Source of the DNA: Seminavis robusta
Lineage: Eukaryota > Bacillariophyta > Bacillariophyceae > Naviculales > Naviculaceae
Reading direction: 5' to 3'
Length of the DNA: 64,000 nucleotides
NCBI GenBank assembly: GCA_903772945.1
Contig: CAICTM010000242.1
Coordinates: 22,454-86,453 of the forward strand
Positions 18,901-29,560 of the stretch are shown piece after piece. The first letter of the stretch is position 1. Every line of letters begins with the position of its first letter. Under the pieces are notes generated by a model. That model had not been told where the DNA came from. It ran no database searches and saw nothing but the letters and a program-made list of their open reading frames with translations. Made by a program: the position numbers and the translations under genes.

Positions 18901-20430
18901 ATGGCCAACATCACGCTGGATCATGTTGCCAAATTCCTCAAGGAAGATGCCCACCTATTCACTTGTCTCACGTTCTTTGCTGCGGACGGCGATGATGCTC
19001 TGGGTGTTCGAGTCATCAGTGACCCAGGCCGCTGTCTCAAGAGTGACATCGACTTGCTCACTCTCATGATCCAAAGCGGTCGGGTGGATTACATCGCGGA
19101 GGTCCGATTGAAGTATACGGATGAATCATCTTACAGCCAAAAATCACTCGTACAGCTCGCTCGAGCTCTGGGCAAGATGCCTGCAATAACTGGCCTACAT
19201 GTTGAAACTGTCGCTTCCAACAAGTCCAGCAAAATGAAACCATCCTTTCCAGTAGAGGCACTAACTGCCTTTTTCAAAAAGAACAGACAGCTTGAGTACT
19301 TTACCATGGCTGGAATAGTGCAAGGGGACCACGATGGCTTTGAGCAGTGGGCAACAGCCTTATCTCGGACACGGAACTCTCTGGAATCGTTTGACTGCTG
19401 GAAAGATGGCGGTTCTTGGAGTCCTTCCTCGAATCGCGTCCATTCCATGCAAATAAGCAAATGGGATCCCGTCATTCGTACAGTGGTATTGCAAAACAGT
19501 GACACCTTGCAAGAACTATTCATTTCCACCGGAGAAAAATCATCCAAGGGGCTCACCGAGGAAACCTCAGCAGTCCTGGCGCGTTCCATGCGAGAACCCA
19601 TGCAATTGATCGAGTTCCGGCCCACGTTCTCCAACATGAATGATCTGGTGCTATATTGCAGCAATCAGACAACGGGGATACCCCACTTTCGTTTTAACTT
19701 TTTCGAGTCGCTGGTGGCTGCAACCAAAACAGGAGTACCGTTTTTGCATGGCATTCTCAAAGACCGAACCAATGTCACGTACAAAGCATTCAGTCTCAGC
19801 TTTCAGTGCAGGAGCGACACTTTGTCTCGCAATGTAGACCATGCGTGTCACGATATCGACGTGAGTTTGACGAACGGCTTTGAGGGTGTGGACAATATCC
19901 CGGCAGCCCTTCGGATGGAGCTCTTGGACCGCCACGATGGGAAAGTTTCGGAAGGACGCCTCGAGTTCCCAGAAACATCCCTCTTGGATCGGTCGTTTCA
20001 GCCATTGTGGACATTTGATCCGATGACCGCCACACCAGAGCAATGGTGTCGCATAATGGCAGCATTGGGGTGCCTGTGCCAGGATGAACGTCTTCTGGAC
20101 GAGGAAGTGGATTTGAATCCTTTGTACTACCTTGTGTCCGAGTACCACGACAAACTGCCCGGTATAGGAACGCAAAAACCGGCCCCACAAAGCAACGGCA
20201 GGGCAACGACAGATGCAGGAGAGAAGGAAGCCGCGGAAAAGTTGACGGCTGCTTATCACACTCTGAAAGCTGAGAATGCCTTCCTGCAAGCCGAGAATGC
20301 TTCCCTTACTGCTCATAGTGCCGAACTTGCGGAGGGTGCTGCTACACTTCTACAAAAGGTGGCGTCATTAGAAGATGAAGTGCTGTCGCTGAGACTGCTG
20401 CTCGAGGCCAAACAAATGAATGACGGATGA
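18901..20430 (+). CDS. Diatom-type protein with LRR-like region and C-terminal coiled coil, unknown
   Basis: From the ATG at 18901 (preceded by GAGATC) the product is 509 residues. The frame is open upstream to 18739, but with no ATG. The N-terminal half has repeated short Leu-spaced segments such as LVQLARALGKMPAITGLHV and VEALTAFFKKNRQLEYFTM, which resemble the ribonuclease-inhibitor type of leucine-rich repeat without being clear cases. The centre is globular. The last 75 residues form a coiled coil with ENAFLQAENASLTAHS-type heptads. There is no signal peptide or membrane span, so it is probably intracellular and oligomeric. The gene has no introns. The function is unknown. Confidence 0.7.
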   Translation: MANITLDHVAKFLKEDAHLFTCLTFFAADGDDALGVRVISDPGRCLKSDIDLLTLMIQSGRVDYIAEVRLKYTDESSYSQKSLVQLARALGKMPAITGLHVETVASNKSSKMKPSFPVEALTAFFKKNRQLEYFTMAGIVQGDHDGFEQWATALSRTRNSLESFDCWKDGGSWSPSSNRVHSMQISKWDPVIRTVVLQNSDTLQELFISTGEKSSKGLTEETSAVLARSMREPMQLIEFRPTFSNMNDLVLYCSNQTTGIPHFRFNFFESLVAATKTGVPFLHGILKDRTNVTYKAFSLSFQCRSDTLSRNVDHACHDIDVSLTNGFEGVDNIPAALRMELLDRHDGKVSEGRLEFPETSLLDRSFQPLWTFDPMTATPEQWCRIMAALGCLCQDERLLDEEVDLNPLYYLVSEYHDKLPGIGTQKPAPQSNGRATTDAGEKEAAEKLTAAYHTLKAENAFLQAENASLTAHSAELAEGAATLLQKVASLEDEVLSLRLLLEAKQMNDG

Positions 20431-20766
20431 ACATAGTAAAAGATATAAGGAATGATCTTCAAAACGATTGGCAAAACTTGAATGTAATATCTACTCTACT
20501 CCAGCCGGGTGTTGCTTGTACATGAGAAAAGTGGCAGTATGGATTGGTACACGTAGCATGGTTGCCGGACAGTTTCGAGTGTAGTTGTTGGACAGGCCAA
20601 GCCAAGAATCATTGTTTCGTTGGTTTGTGTTCGCATCCCTGGACAAAAAAACTGGCAAGTACATGTGTTTCCGCTTGGAGGCCCCCCAAAGAGTGAAAAT
20701 GGACCCTGGTGCAAATACGAGAGCTCGTTTCTGCACAGACCCTGGTGAGGTGGTGACACCGCATAT
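20431..20766. other. Convergent intergenic region
   Basis: 3' flanks of two converging genes; no gene is seen. Confidence 0.5.
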
Positions 20767-22669
20767 CTATGGAGCTGTCGTCGCGTTACCGCTGATTGCT
20801 GGGTCTGTAGCATTGTTGGCCAACATTGCACTTCCTTCCGATGAAAACTCATAACAGAGGGGATTGGGCGTGCCACCACTGCTGTCCCCAGTCGTATTGT
20901 TACGCCATTCAGTCATCATGCTCACTCCTCCTACTGTCATGATTAGGTCCGATGTCGGAATGGAAACTGCAGAGAGACAAGTGAATCGATCTCCCAAACT
21001 ATCCGAATTGCCATCCAAGAGTAGATATTGATCTTCTGGTCCACACTCATAGTAGAAATCATCGAATTGGTAGTCACCATCCTGTGAATTGTCGTCTGAG
21101 CGACAATAGAGTCCAATTTGCAAGGCATGCCCCACAACCAGATCATCATAAACATCATCTAAACAGGTAATAGTGTTGTTGGGATATGTCACGATTGTTG
21201 TCGGGTACTCAGAGTTTGTAGTGCATTCCTGGACAAGATACACGAGCAGATCAAAGGCACAGAAGAAGGCACAGAAGAGCAGTCGCGGTACAAAACATGT
21301 GAGCAAATATGTGATGACATCAAAAGATTCGTGCGCAGAATGACTGACTTACATAGACAACGGTTGTGAACGAATTGATCAAGGTAACCCAATTATCTGC
21401 ACCGTCTGTATAGGTGCATTCAAGAGTATCCTCACGATATTTTTCGCAATCAACCGCCAACCCATCTTGGGTTTCAACTCGTTCAATGACTCCATTGGGG
21501 CAGCTCATTTGAATGGGCGGTAAGGGATCGATTTCTTCGGCTGGAAAGATGAAATCCGTGTCCTCTCCAAAAAGTTCACATCGAATGTCATCAATGTCAT
21601 ACCAAAAGTCTGGGTTTTTGAAGAGCAGCGACCATCCTGCTTGGAATCGCATGGTGTAGCTGCCATGGGGTGCAGCAGCAATGGTTTCACTACTTGTGTT
21701 TTCTTCTTGCTCCATAATTGTCGCGTTCGAATTCAACAAAGTGATACACATCTCCTTATCAAATCGATGCACATCCGAATGGATATTTATGGTGTGCAAG
21801 GACACATCACAGTCTTCGCCGTTGCAATTCGTTCCAACAGCACATAGAACCTCATCTTGGTAAGGACCTTCAAAATCAATGGCGGCTTCATCGCCTTGGC
21901 TACATTCAAAGTAGGCATCGTCAAAATCAAAGGGAATGCTTTCCGCCCGACTAATGGCCAACTCTCCATCCAGAAGATCATCAAACCCATTCTGAAGAAA
22001 CTCATTATTCGTGCTGGTATATGAACACATGACACCCAGCTGTGCCAAATGATACAGTTGATTGTCGAAAAAGAGTCTCCAGAAACAAGTACCTCCTCCC
22101 GTATCCAAAAATTGAAACAGCGTATCTACTTCTTCTTTAGTTGTGACGCCCAAACATTCATAGACAACTTCTGCCCAGGGTCCTTCGGCAACCGTGTAGC
22201 TTCCATCATTGTTGGCAAAGGACGCAGCACAATCATCATCATCATCATCAGTGTCATCATGATCATCATCAACACACAATGTTTGGCACGTCAATCCGGA
22301 TGCAAAGCCATCTGGCAAGTCTGCCTCGTCAGAAGTTTGGCAGGCAAGGTTGTTGTTGACGTCGCTCACAGAAATCAAATTGATGTGACTACCGCCACAT
22401 GCTGCTTGGACCACGGGAGGAGGACCATCACATCCATCGGCAATGATCTGAAAGCGACCCTTGTAGGTAGCAAGAAAATTAGCGCCGGTTCGGTTTCCTT
22501 TCGTGGCAGTCGTGGTAGCATTTGCAGGATCTTCTACTAGCAACAAACGCCGTCTCGGCTGGGAATTAAGAGATGATCCATCCACTACTGCATCCCCGAT
22601 TGCCTGGATACAAACTGCTTCCAAGGCAGCCGCAACAAGGAGGAGGAAGGGTATCCTCGTCATGACCAT
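20767..22669 (-). CDS. Secreted acidic Cys-rich protein, unknown
   Basis: Two exons, 22669..21353 and 21228..20767, are joined in phase 0 by a 124-bp GT-AG intron and give 592 residues. The chosen ATG (22669) starts a signal peptide, TRIPFLLLVAAALEAVCIQA; an in-frame ATG at 22885 would bury it behind 72 residues. The mature protein has about 25 Cys, several N-x-S/T sites, an Asp-rich tract (DDDHDDTDDDDDD, encoded by a GAT/ATC trinucleotide run near 22229-22270) and repeated units ending ...YECxG or ...YFECSQGD. The repeats suggest at least three related Cys-containing domains. It is probably extracellular and possibly cation-binding through the Asp tract. I do not recognise the family. Confidence 0.7.
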
Positions 22670-23020
22670 ATTGACACTGCCTTTGTTCCTGTCTGCTAGG
22701 ATCATGAGCTTCTGAGGAGCCTTCGAGCCTTCTTCAGGAAGAGTGAGGGCAGCATCAAGACGTGGTTGTTCAATTTGGGTGAAAGATCTTTGCGTGGGAA
22801 CAGGACAGAAGTCTTTTCCCCCACCTAAAAACCCTTTTTTCCTAAAAGGCATCAATCGTACTCTTGTATAAGCCTGTTGTACCATTTATGTAAACCGAGC
22901 CGAGCTACGTCGGCGTTTCTCTTCCGTCTGCCAGTCAACCGTTTTGGGATGCCAGGATCTTTCGCCTCGGTCCAACAGCCAAACAACCACAAAAACACAA
23001 AAAAGAAACAACGAACGACC
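22670..23020. promoter_or_regulatory. Divergent promoter region
   Basis: 351 bp separate the starts of the secreted Cys-rich gene (-) and prefoldin subunit 2 (+). No specific site was recognised. In-frame ATGs occur here for both genes (22885 and 22877), but targeting signal and homology favour the downstream starts. Confidence 0.35.
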
Positions 23021-23523
23021 ATGGCGACCACCACCGCAACACCAGCACAGCAGCCCCTGCTGTCCCAAGCAGCAGTGGTTCAGAAATACCGCCAATTGAC
23101 TCAAGAATGCCAACAGCTCATGAGCAAGGTGGCCGAGTTGGAACAGGAACGCAATGAACACAAGCTCGTGGAAGAGACCCTCACGCCCTTGGATCCAGAT
23201 CGAAGAGCCTACCGACTCGTAGGTGAAGTGCTGGTGGAACGCACGGTCAAGGAAGTCTTGCCGTCCGTGAAAGAGAATCGAGAGAATGTGAGTGTGTGAA
23301 TTGATTGATTGATTCGATTCAATACAGTCCAGAAGGACTGCAGAATTTTTTTATTAATATTGGCTTGTTATGGCTCACACACAGCTCCCTTGTTTCAATT
23401 AATTTATTTTTCCCTCTTTTTTTTCATGGACAGTTGGAAAAGACCATTACAACATTGCGTGAACGATTGACAGAACGGCAGAGACAGACCGCAGAATTCA
23501 AAGCTGAATATAAGCTGCAATAA
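23021..23523 (+). CDS. PFDN2: Prefoldin subunit 2
   Basis: Exons 23021..23287 and 23434..23523 are joined by a 146-bp GT-AG intron in phase 0 and give 118 residues. It is a beta-class subunit of the hexameric prefoldin chaperone, which holds unfolded actin and tubulin and passes them to the CCT chaperonin in the cytosol. The family signature is clear: an N-terminal coiled coil (LTQECQQLMSKVAELEQERNEH), the hairpin region with YRLVGEVLVERTVKEVLP, and the C-terminal coiled coil (LEKTITTLRERLTERQR). The ATG at 23021 is preceded by CGACC and gives the normal family length. The intron interrupts the frame just before the C-terminal helix. Confidence 0.92.
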
Positions 23524-25721
23524 AGAGAATCGGATGCAATTTGAAGAGTGAATGAAAACAAGTTTCGATCTATAATTATTGGACCATCATTATTCAGAAC
23601 TCAAATGGAAAAACGACGACAAACAGCAGCTAGATACAAAAAGGTGGGGCTATTCCATATCGCACACATGTCGGAACAGGAATCAATGCAACAATTCTCG
23701 TGCTGGTATATAGACGAATCGAATCAAATCGGTAGCATCTGGCTAGACGAGCTGGGCTCGAGTGTAGCAATAATAGCCTTGGGTTTCAAAGGAATGTTTT
23801 GTACTCGTGAATCCGTATATCCCCTCGTCTGGTGTGTCGCCATTGTAGCAAAATACGAACAACCAGCTTTGTAAAAGGCTAGTGCATGGTGACTTTGATC
23901 AATTGGCATAGATAGATACGGTACCCAAAACGAGACTGTTTTTTGTCGACTAGTCTACGGTACGTCCACAGTCGTCATGGGTACCGTACGTGGGTCCTGC
24001 AGTATCGTACTAGCTAGTCGGCAGGTGGCAATTCAAAACATGCCCCTCGCTTCAGTATGCACAAGGAAGACAGATATTATGTTCAAGGCATGACTGCTAG
24101 CTAGGCCCAGAAGTACCGTATGGAGGGAAGCTCGTGAGCTGTTATTGGTTCGGCTTCCTACATGTACTAACGAAGTGGCACGGACCCTTTCATCTTACCA
24201 GCGGCAGTTGCACATGGCAGGACCAAGTGTTTGGAAGGACGACTTTTGCTTAAGCGACTCAGTCGCATTTTGAGATTCGACACGGCCCTCTGAGACCAAA
24301 GTCCGGGTCGATCACTTACTACTTGCTTTTTAAAAGATGGGTGTGTCTTGCTTTCCGTGGTCTTGTAGTTCGTCGGATTGATGAAGGCAGGATGATTCGA
24401 TTCATCTCGGACAAGCTATTCATCTTGTACAGGTTGGTTTCGGCGAGAAGAACTGCACCTCTGGAAACCGAATCTGACTATTGCAAGGGACTGAGAGTTG
24501 CGGTTTGACAATTGGTGTAAAGATGGCTGTCCCGTGCAGCCCACGCCAGATGCTTACAAATAATCATCCAGCCCCGTCGGAACAAGCAAACACAGTCGAG
24601 CTATCTTAGGCCCCAGGGTTGCTACGGTATTCATCTATCTACCCGATTTGCCTGCATCGAGATCACCGCTGTCATCGTCTACAGCTTGCAAAGCTACCGG
24701 TAGCCTTCTAAGATCATATTGCTCCAATTTTGCAGAAGTGGTCCAAGGTGTTGCCTCATGAAACCCCGGCGATCTAACAGGCAATGACGAATGCCACAAT
24801 CCTCCGTTTGCGTGATCCAAAGGTGATGATACCAAGCAGGCCAAGACAGAGCCGAAGGAGCGTAAGAACGGGACTAAGGGCGTGGGTTTCGACATCAACC
24901 TTCTTGCTACTTCTTTCACCATTCCCCATCGCGACTTCAAGACCACAAAGGACGAGACAGATTGGTTGGTTGGTACAGTATCCTTCTTCTTGGATTACCT
25001 TCGTACGCTCACGCTCTCTCAGGAGTTCATCGACGCGTTGGAGGTTCCATCCACCTCTGCGAAGTTCTTTAGTGTTATCATGGTGAAAGATGCTAAGTTC
25101 CTCACCTATCCGGTGTTCCTTGATGAGGCTGTCTGTAAGACTGAGATGGTCCATCAGTCCCTTCCACCAGTAACTTCTCAAAAAATGTGTTTCATGCTCG
25201 GTGTAGAGTGGAGGCAATTATTGGCTTATAAGCTCAACTTTATCGTCCGCTTCTGGTTAAGGATGATGTGGCCTCGGTCTATGCCATGCATTACAGGAAG
25301 AGGCTTTCCGTGCCGCTTCTGCGTTTCGGCTTGTTTATTGCGCGCCATTCCTGCTCGGGAACCCTGTGGGTCCTACGTAGCCACTGCAGCGGACGATCAA
25401 GGTCAGGCCAGTTCCATGTCTGTCGATTGCCTGGTAACTTGAGCCTTTGCTGAATTCCTCTCCCTGTCACAGGAGGTAGTATGATAGCTAGCTACATGTG
25501 GCTACATCAAGTGTTGCATGGAGAGCAAATCGTTTCCTTCCGGAGTGTGTTTTGGTTTGGTCCCTTTTGCCTTCTCGACCCGTTCGAATAGATCAATTCG
25601 ATTCAATGAATCACTCGATGAACATTCGAATAGATTCGTTAAAGAAAAGCACCATCTCATTTTTCAAAAGATCCCAACCTTTGGCAAACCTCCCACAACT
25701 CATCTTCCAGAAACAGAGAAG
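23524..25721. other. Gene-poor region with dispersed repeat copy
   Basis: About 2.2 kb. Copy A of a dispersed repeat (about 24595-24700) recurs at 27441 and 27601. A frame without an ATG at about 24814-25442 has protein-like composition at first (FDINLLATSF, DETDWLVGTVSFFLDYLR) but no recognisable family and no start; it may be a dead element fragment. TAGCTAGC palindromes lie near 25486. Confidence 0.4.
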
Positions 25722-26855
25722 ATGTCCAATACTACTGTTTTGATCCATGTAGGCACCTGCTTTGGAGACGACGATTCTCCTACAAAGGCGGTACTTCGAT
25801 TGTCACTGGCGACGGACACGGGCATTCTATCGGAAGCAGGCAAGCCCATTTCCATTGATGGTGGCATCAACCCAGGATGGATAAGTCGTTATGTAAAAAG
25901 CAATAGTGGTCATGTGGTGTATATTGGCTTGGAAGATGACCCTGGCACAGCCCAAGCCTTTGAGTTGGATGGATCCAATCTCAAGCCACTCGGCAGTCCA
26001 TTGAGCTCCGAGGGGAGACACCCTTGCTACTGCCAATTGGACACAAGTGGAAAATGGTTGTTTGCGGCCAATTATTCTTCGGGCACCGTTTCGGTCCTAC
26101 CGGTCCAACAAGATGGGAGTCTAGGAAAACCCACAGATTCGAAGACTTTGGAAGGACCCCTCCAAGCAGATTTACAGGATCGGCAAGAAGCGTCTCATGC
26201 GCATTGCATTATCCCCCATCCAACCAATAAATTTGTCGTGGCGTGTGATTTGGGATTGTCCAAAGTGTTTGTCTTTGGGTTTGATGCGGAGAGAGGACTC
26301 CTATCCAATGATGATGGCACGAGACATTTGACCATGCCCGCCGACGCGGGATGCCGTCACTGTTGTTGGGATGCCACGGGGGAAACGCTCTTTGTGGTCA
26401 ATGAATTGAATTACACGTTGACAGCCGCTTCCTTTGACGTGGAAACTGGAATACTGAAGGAAGTGCGTTCTGTCTATTTGCTGCGAGATGGCGACAAGGC
26501 GGACCGAGCACATCATCGGGGTGCTTCGGATATTGCCCTCCATCCCAATGGCAATTTTGTCTATGTTGGTTGTCGATCGCCGTCGCCCGGTGTCATTTGC
26601 ATTTTGCAAGTCCAAGGAAAAGGAAAGGATTGCCAGTTGTCCGTAGTGGGACATGAATCGACTCGAGGAGAGGTTCCTCGCAATTTCAAGTTAATCCGAG
26701 ATGGTACCTGGTTTGTGGTGGGAAATCAAGAAGGCAAGAATGTTGTCAGCTATGCTGTCAATTCCAACAATGGCATGCTGGAGTTTAAGAGCGAGATCAG
26801 CACGGCACCCTACAAAGCTTGCAATATTGCCAGTCCCGATGCCTTGAACGCCTGA
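25722..26855 (+). CDS. 6-phosphogluconolactonase-like seven-bladed beta-propeller enzyme
   Basis: The product has 377 residues from the ATG at 25722 (MSNTTVLIHVGTC). An in-frame ATG at 25518 would add a 68-residue basic leader of unclear value. The family is the bacterial YbhE/Pgl-type lactonase, which hydrolyses 6-phosphogluconolactone in the oxidative pentose phosphate pathway; some relatives act on other lactones. Hallmarks are repeated propeller blades, HPCYCQLDTSGKWLFAANYSSGTVSV, then HAHCIIPHPTNKFVVACDLGLSKVFVF, then the late blade with FKLIRDGTWFVVGNQEG. It differs from the DevB/SOL type of lactonase, which is an isomerase-like fold. No obvious targeting signal lies at the chosen start. 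Single exon. Confidence 0.85.
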   Translation: MSNTTVLIHVGTCFGDDDSPTKAVLRLSLATDTGILSEAGKPISIDGGINPGWISRYVKSNSGHVVYIGLEDDPGTAQAFELDGSNLKPLGSPLSSEGRHPCYCQLDTSGKWLFAANYSSGTVSVLPVQQDGSLGKPTDSKTLEGPLQADLQDRQEASHAHCIIPHPTNKFVVACDLGLSKVFVFGFDAERGLLSNDDGTRHLTMPADAGCRHCCWDATGETLFVVNELNYTLTAASFDVETGILKEVRSVYLLRDGDKADRAHHRGASDIALHPNGNFVYVGCRSPSPGVICILQVQGKGKDCQLSVVGHESTRGEVPRNFKLIRDGTWFVVGNQEGKNVVSYAVNSNNGMLEFKSEISTAPYKACNIASPDALNA

Positions 26856-27676
26856 TGAGTATAGCAAATGCTTGTGAATGATTAGAAGACATGGAATGGA
26901 GAATGGCTGCCACTCATCAAACTCTAGATGCATTTGATAATTAGCTAGCTCTTGCTGACATGACGTGTTCCCTGGCCAGTGCCAACTGTGTACCGGTAGA
27001 AAGGGTTCGTTCGAGGCTTGTATTACAGCAGGTGCACTTGCTCCAGTAGCCAGCCAATCCTGGCCGCCTCCCAAGATTGAGAGTTGATCGAGAAAGCCCT
27101 GAGATACTCCTACTTAGAAATTGACTCGTGTTCCTGAAAACTTTTTCTAGGCACCCTTTGCTCTCCCAGAAGAATTAGTATAGCTAGTCTACAGGGCATG
27201 GATCACAGTCACATCCACAGAGCAAAGTTCCCCGGCATATTGAAATTTCACTCTTCTTCGGATACTTCCCCCTACCAAAGTATCTGAAAATTGTCTGGTG
27301 AATTTTGCCACACAGCTTTTCAGGAATGCTCCCCCATAATGATGTTATGTCTTCTAAAGGTGCAAACCACGCCTGATGCATACGGTACAAATCATCCAGC
27401 CCTTTGGAAACCAGCCCTTTGGAAACTAGCACGCAAAAAGGCTGCACTTTAGTCCCCAGGGTTGCTCATTCATCTGCCCGATTTGTCCTCAACTATAGAT
27501 GTCTTAGATACCACCGATGCTGGATGCTTAGAAGACACCCAGCCCCTTCTAAAGGAAGCAATCAAGGCTGCACCGATGCTTGTGCTCACATCCAATCACA
27601 GTCGAACTGCGTACATGTGATGCCCCAGCCATGGTTACTCATTCATCTACCCCATTTCCCCCCATCGAGATCACGT
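26856..27676. other. Intergenic with two dispersed repeat copies
   Basis: Copies B (about 27441-27490) and C (about 27601-27706) of the repeat also seen at 24595 lie here. The shared core reads CCCAGGGTTGCT, then TTCATCTACCCGATTT. No gene is supported. Confidence 0.5.
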
Positions 27677-28315
27677 CTACAGCTGGCAAGCTAGCATTCT
27701 AAGAACCACTTCTTCATACAGGAACAGCTCGTCGCGAATGTGGCTTGAGAATTCTGCGACAGTTCGGGCCGTCCGAATACAATCCACGGCATCGGTCGCG
27801 GAGAGCTCAGCAAACCGTATCAGCAACGATGCTGCTACAGCAGGAGATCGATGCATCCCCGCTTGGCAATGAATCAAAATGTTGCGTCGTTGTGCAATGA
27901 TGGGGCGAGCAAATTCCGCTGATTTTTCAAACACCGACAAATACGACGTCGCTATGCTGTCCTTGATTCCAAAATGCAGAAAATCTTGGACCCCCGAGCT
28001 GTTGCTTCCAGTTCCACCACCCACGCTGATCACGGCGGTCACGTCGAGGTCCCTTAGCAGCTCGGGGTCCTTAGCGGCGTTGGCATTTGATACGAAGATT
28101 CTACTACCAACGAGGCCTCGTTGTTCATCGGATATTCGAGGAGCTGAGCGGGGAGTCCGCTCGTTTCGTCTGGGAGCTTGCTTTTTCTTCTGCTTGTGTG
28201 GAATCTTGGTATCATCATTCGTACTTAGTGTAGAAGGAGGAGGCCACACACAGGAGCAGCGCTTGCCCATTAATTTCAGGCTTCCTCTGCCGAGGTCCAC
28301 GTGGGAGCTTGACAT
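27677..28315 (-). CDS. Dual-specificity protein phosphatase
   Basis: The product has 212 residues from the ATG at 28315. A basic N-terminal region (1-65) precedes the catalytic domain (about 68-210). The active-site loop is HCQAGMHRSPAVAAS, with Cys150 as nucleophile and Arg156 binding phosphate; Asp119 in FGIKDSIATSY is the likely general acid. It should remove phosphate from Ser/Thr and Tyr of protein substrates, such as MAP kinases, in cytosol or nucleus. No KIM motif or other targeting domain is clear. Its last codons and 3' end lie inside copy C of a dispersed repeat, so the C-terminus may have been replaced by repeat sequence. Confidence 0.85.
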   Translation of the reverse strand: MSSSHVDLGRGSLKLMGKRCSCVWPPPSTLSTNDDTKIPHKQKKKQAPRRNERTPRSAPRISDEQRGLVGSRIFVSNANAAKDPELLRDLDVTAVISVGGGTGSNSSGVQDFLHFGIKDSIATSYLSVFEKSAEFARPIIAQRRNILIHCQAGMHRSPAVAASLLIRFAELSATDAVDCIRTARTVAEFSSHIRDELFLYEEVVLRMLACQL

Positions 28316-28883
28316 GGTATCTTGGAGGTTGTGTTTGGCTGTTTGATGAAGTAAGTGAGCTCTTGGAGCTCCCGCGGCCACGTTTCAAATAGTGCCCCAC
28401 GTTTCACACTTTCTATTGCGTAGCAATGGCCTGCCAACCTTGCGCAATACGAAACGATGACATGCATTGATTGCGGCACCTGCCGTAGGCTCCCAATTAG
28501 GCCTTGCACGCAGCGTCAAAATATCAATGAAGCTATTGTCAGCCACCACCCAAGGAACAGTTGTCTCTTTTTTCAAACACCCCAGTTCGTGAAACCGGCA
28601 TCCTTTAGTGTGATGGCTGATTCCTTCTCACTGATCAGCTCCGCCCGTGTTGGTCATGGAGTTCTCTTGGGAGAGTTCGTCCTGGTGTAAGCCTCGCGTA
28701 ACTAGTCTGGACGAGATGCGGGTCCTGATGTTGATCTGCATGTACGGTAGGCCTTGGATACGAGGCTGGTGTTGCAGCAGGCGTATGTCCTGGAGTACGT
28801 TTCTTCATGATAGACCACGTGTGAGACATGATGATGTAGCCAGCTCCTGCCTGAAACTCACGGTTCCTGGGCCAAGACTCCTT

Positions 28884-28963
28884 GCAACTACCTAGAGTAG
28901 CTTCTAGATCCACGTGTTGGTCTGCAACTACCTAGAGTAGATTCTAGATCGACGTGTTGGTCT
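28884..28963. repeat. 40-bp tandem duplication
   Basis: Units 28884-28923 and 28924-28963 differ at only two positions. They contain CTAGAGTAG followed by TTCTAGATC and CACGTG/GACGTG, i.e. short palindromes. Confidence 0.85.
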
Positions 28964-28976
28964 GGGTGAAGGCCCG

Positions 28977-29205
28977 CTGTAGGTCTTGGAGGGGGCCCAG
29001 TTGTTGTGTCAGACTCAGGTCCAACAGTGAGGACTTCTTTGTACCGGTATGTAAAGGAAATATCTTTGGCTGGGGCCAGTCATCTCTTGGACCAGGGACC
29101 TACCACCAGTTTTGGGAAGGCTTTTCTGACACCTTTTATAGTCCCCGTTCCGTCACCTTGATACACTCATTGGCTCCATGGTTGCACACACTTGTACCGT
29201 TATGG
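28977..29205. repeat. Degenerate direct repeat, copy 1
   Basis: It shares ordered blocks with copy 2 at 29325-29560: CCCAGTTGTTG/CCCAGTTGTTT, ACTCAGGTCCA/ACTCGGGTCCA, CATCTCTTGGA, CACCTTTTATAGT, and CATTGGCTCCATGGTT. Confidence 0.75.
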
Positions 29206-29324
29206 GTACCGGTATCCCGGTGGCAGTCTCCACCATCCTTTGGAAGCAGTGCCGTATTAATGATTAATAGTGCTATTAATAGTGGCATGGTACATGGTAC
29301 CGGTACCATCTATTCACCATCCTG

Positions 29325-29560
29325 CTGCTGATCTTGGGGTTGACCCAGTTGTTTGGCCGGACTCGGGTCCAGGAAAGAGGACTGGTGTGTATAGTACTAG
29401 TATCTCCAGGGCCATCTCTTGGAGCAGGTATCTACCACAGTCACCAGCTCTGGGCAGGCTCTTTGGCACCTTTTATAGTACCTGTTCCGTGACTTTCTTA
29501 CTACTGGCAACATGCATACCCATTGGCTCCATGGTTACACACACACAGATCATAGTACGG
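29325..29560. repeat. Degenerate direct repeat, copy 2
   Basis: The same block order as copy 1, diverged by substitutions and small indels. There is no coding content. Confidence 0.75.

Noticed and set aside
24814-25442. Plus-strand frame that looks partly protein-like
   Set aside because: It has no ATG and no recognisable domain, so it was only mentioned as a possible dead fragment.
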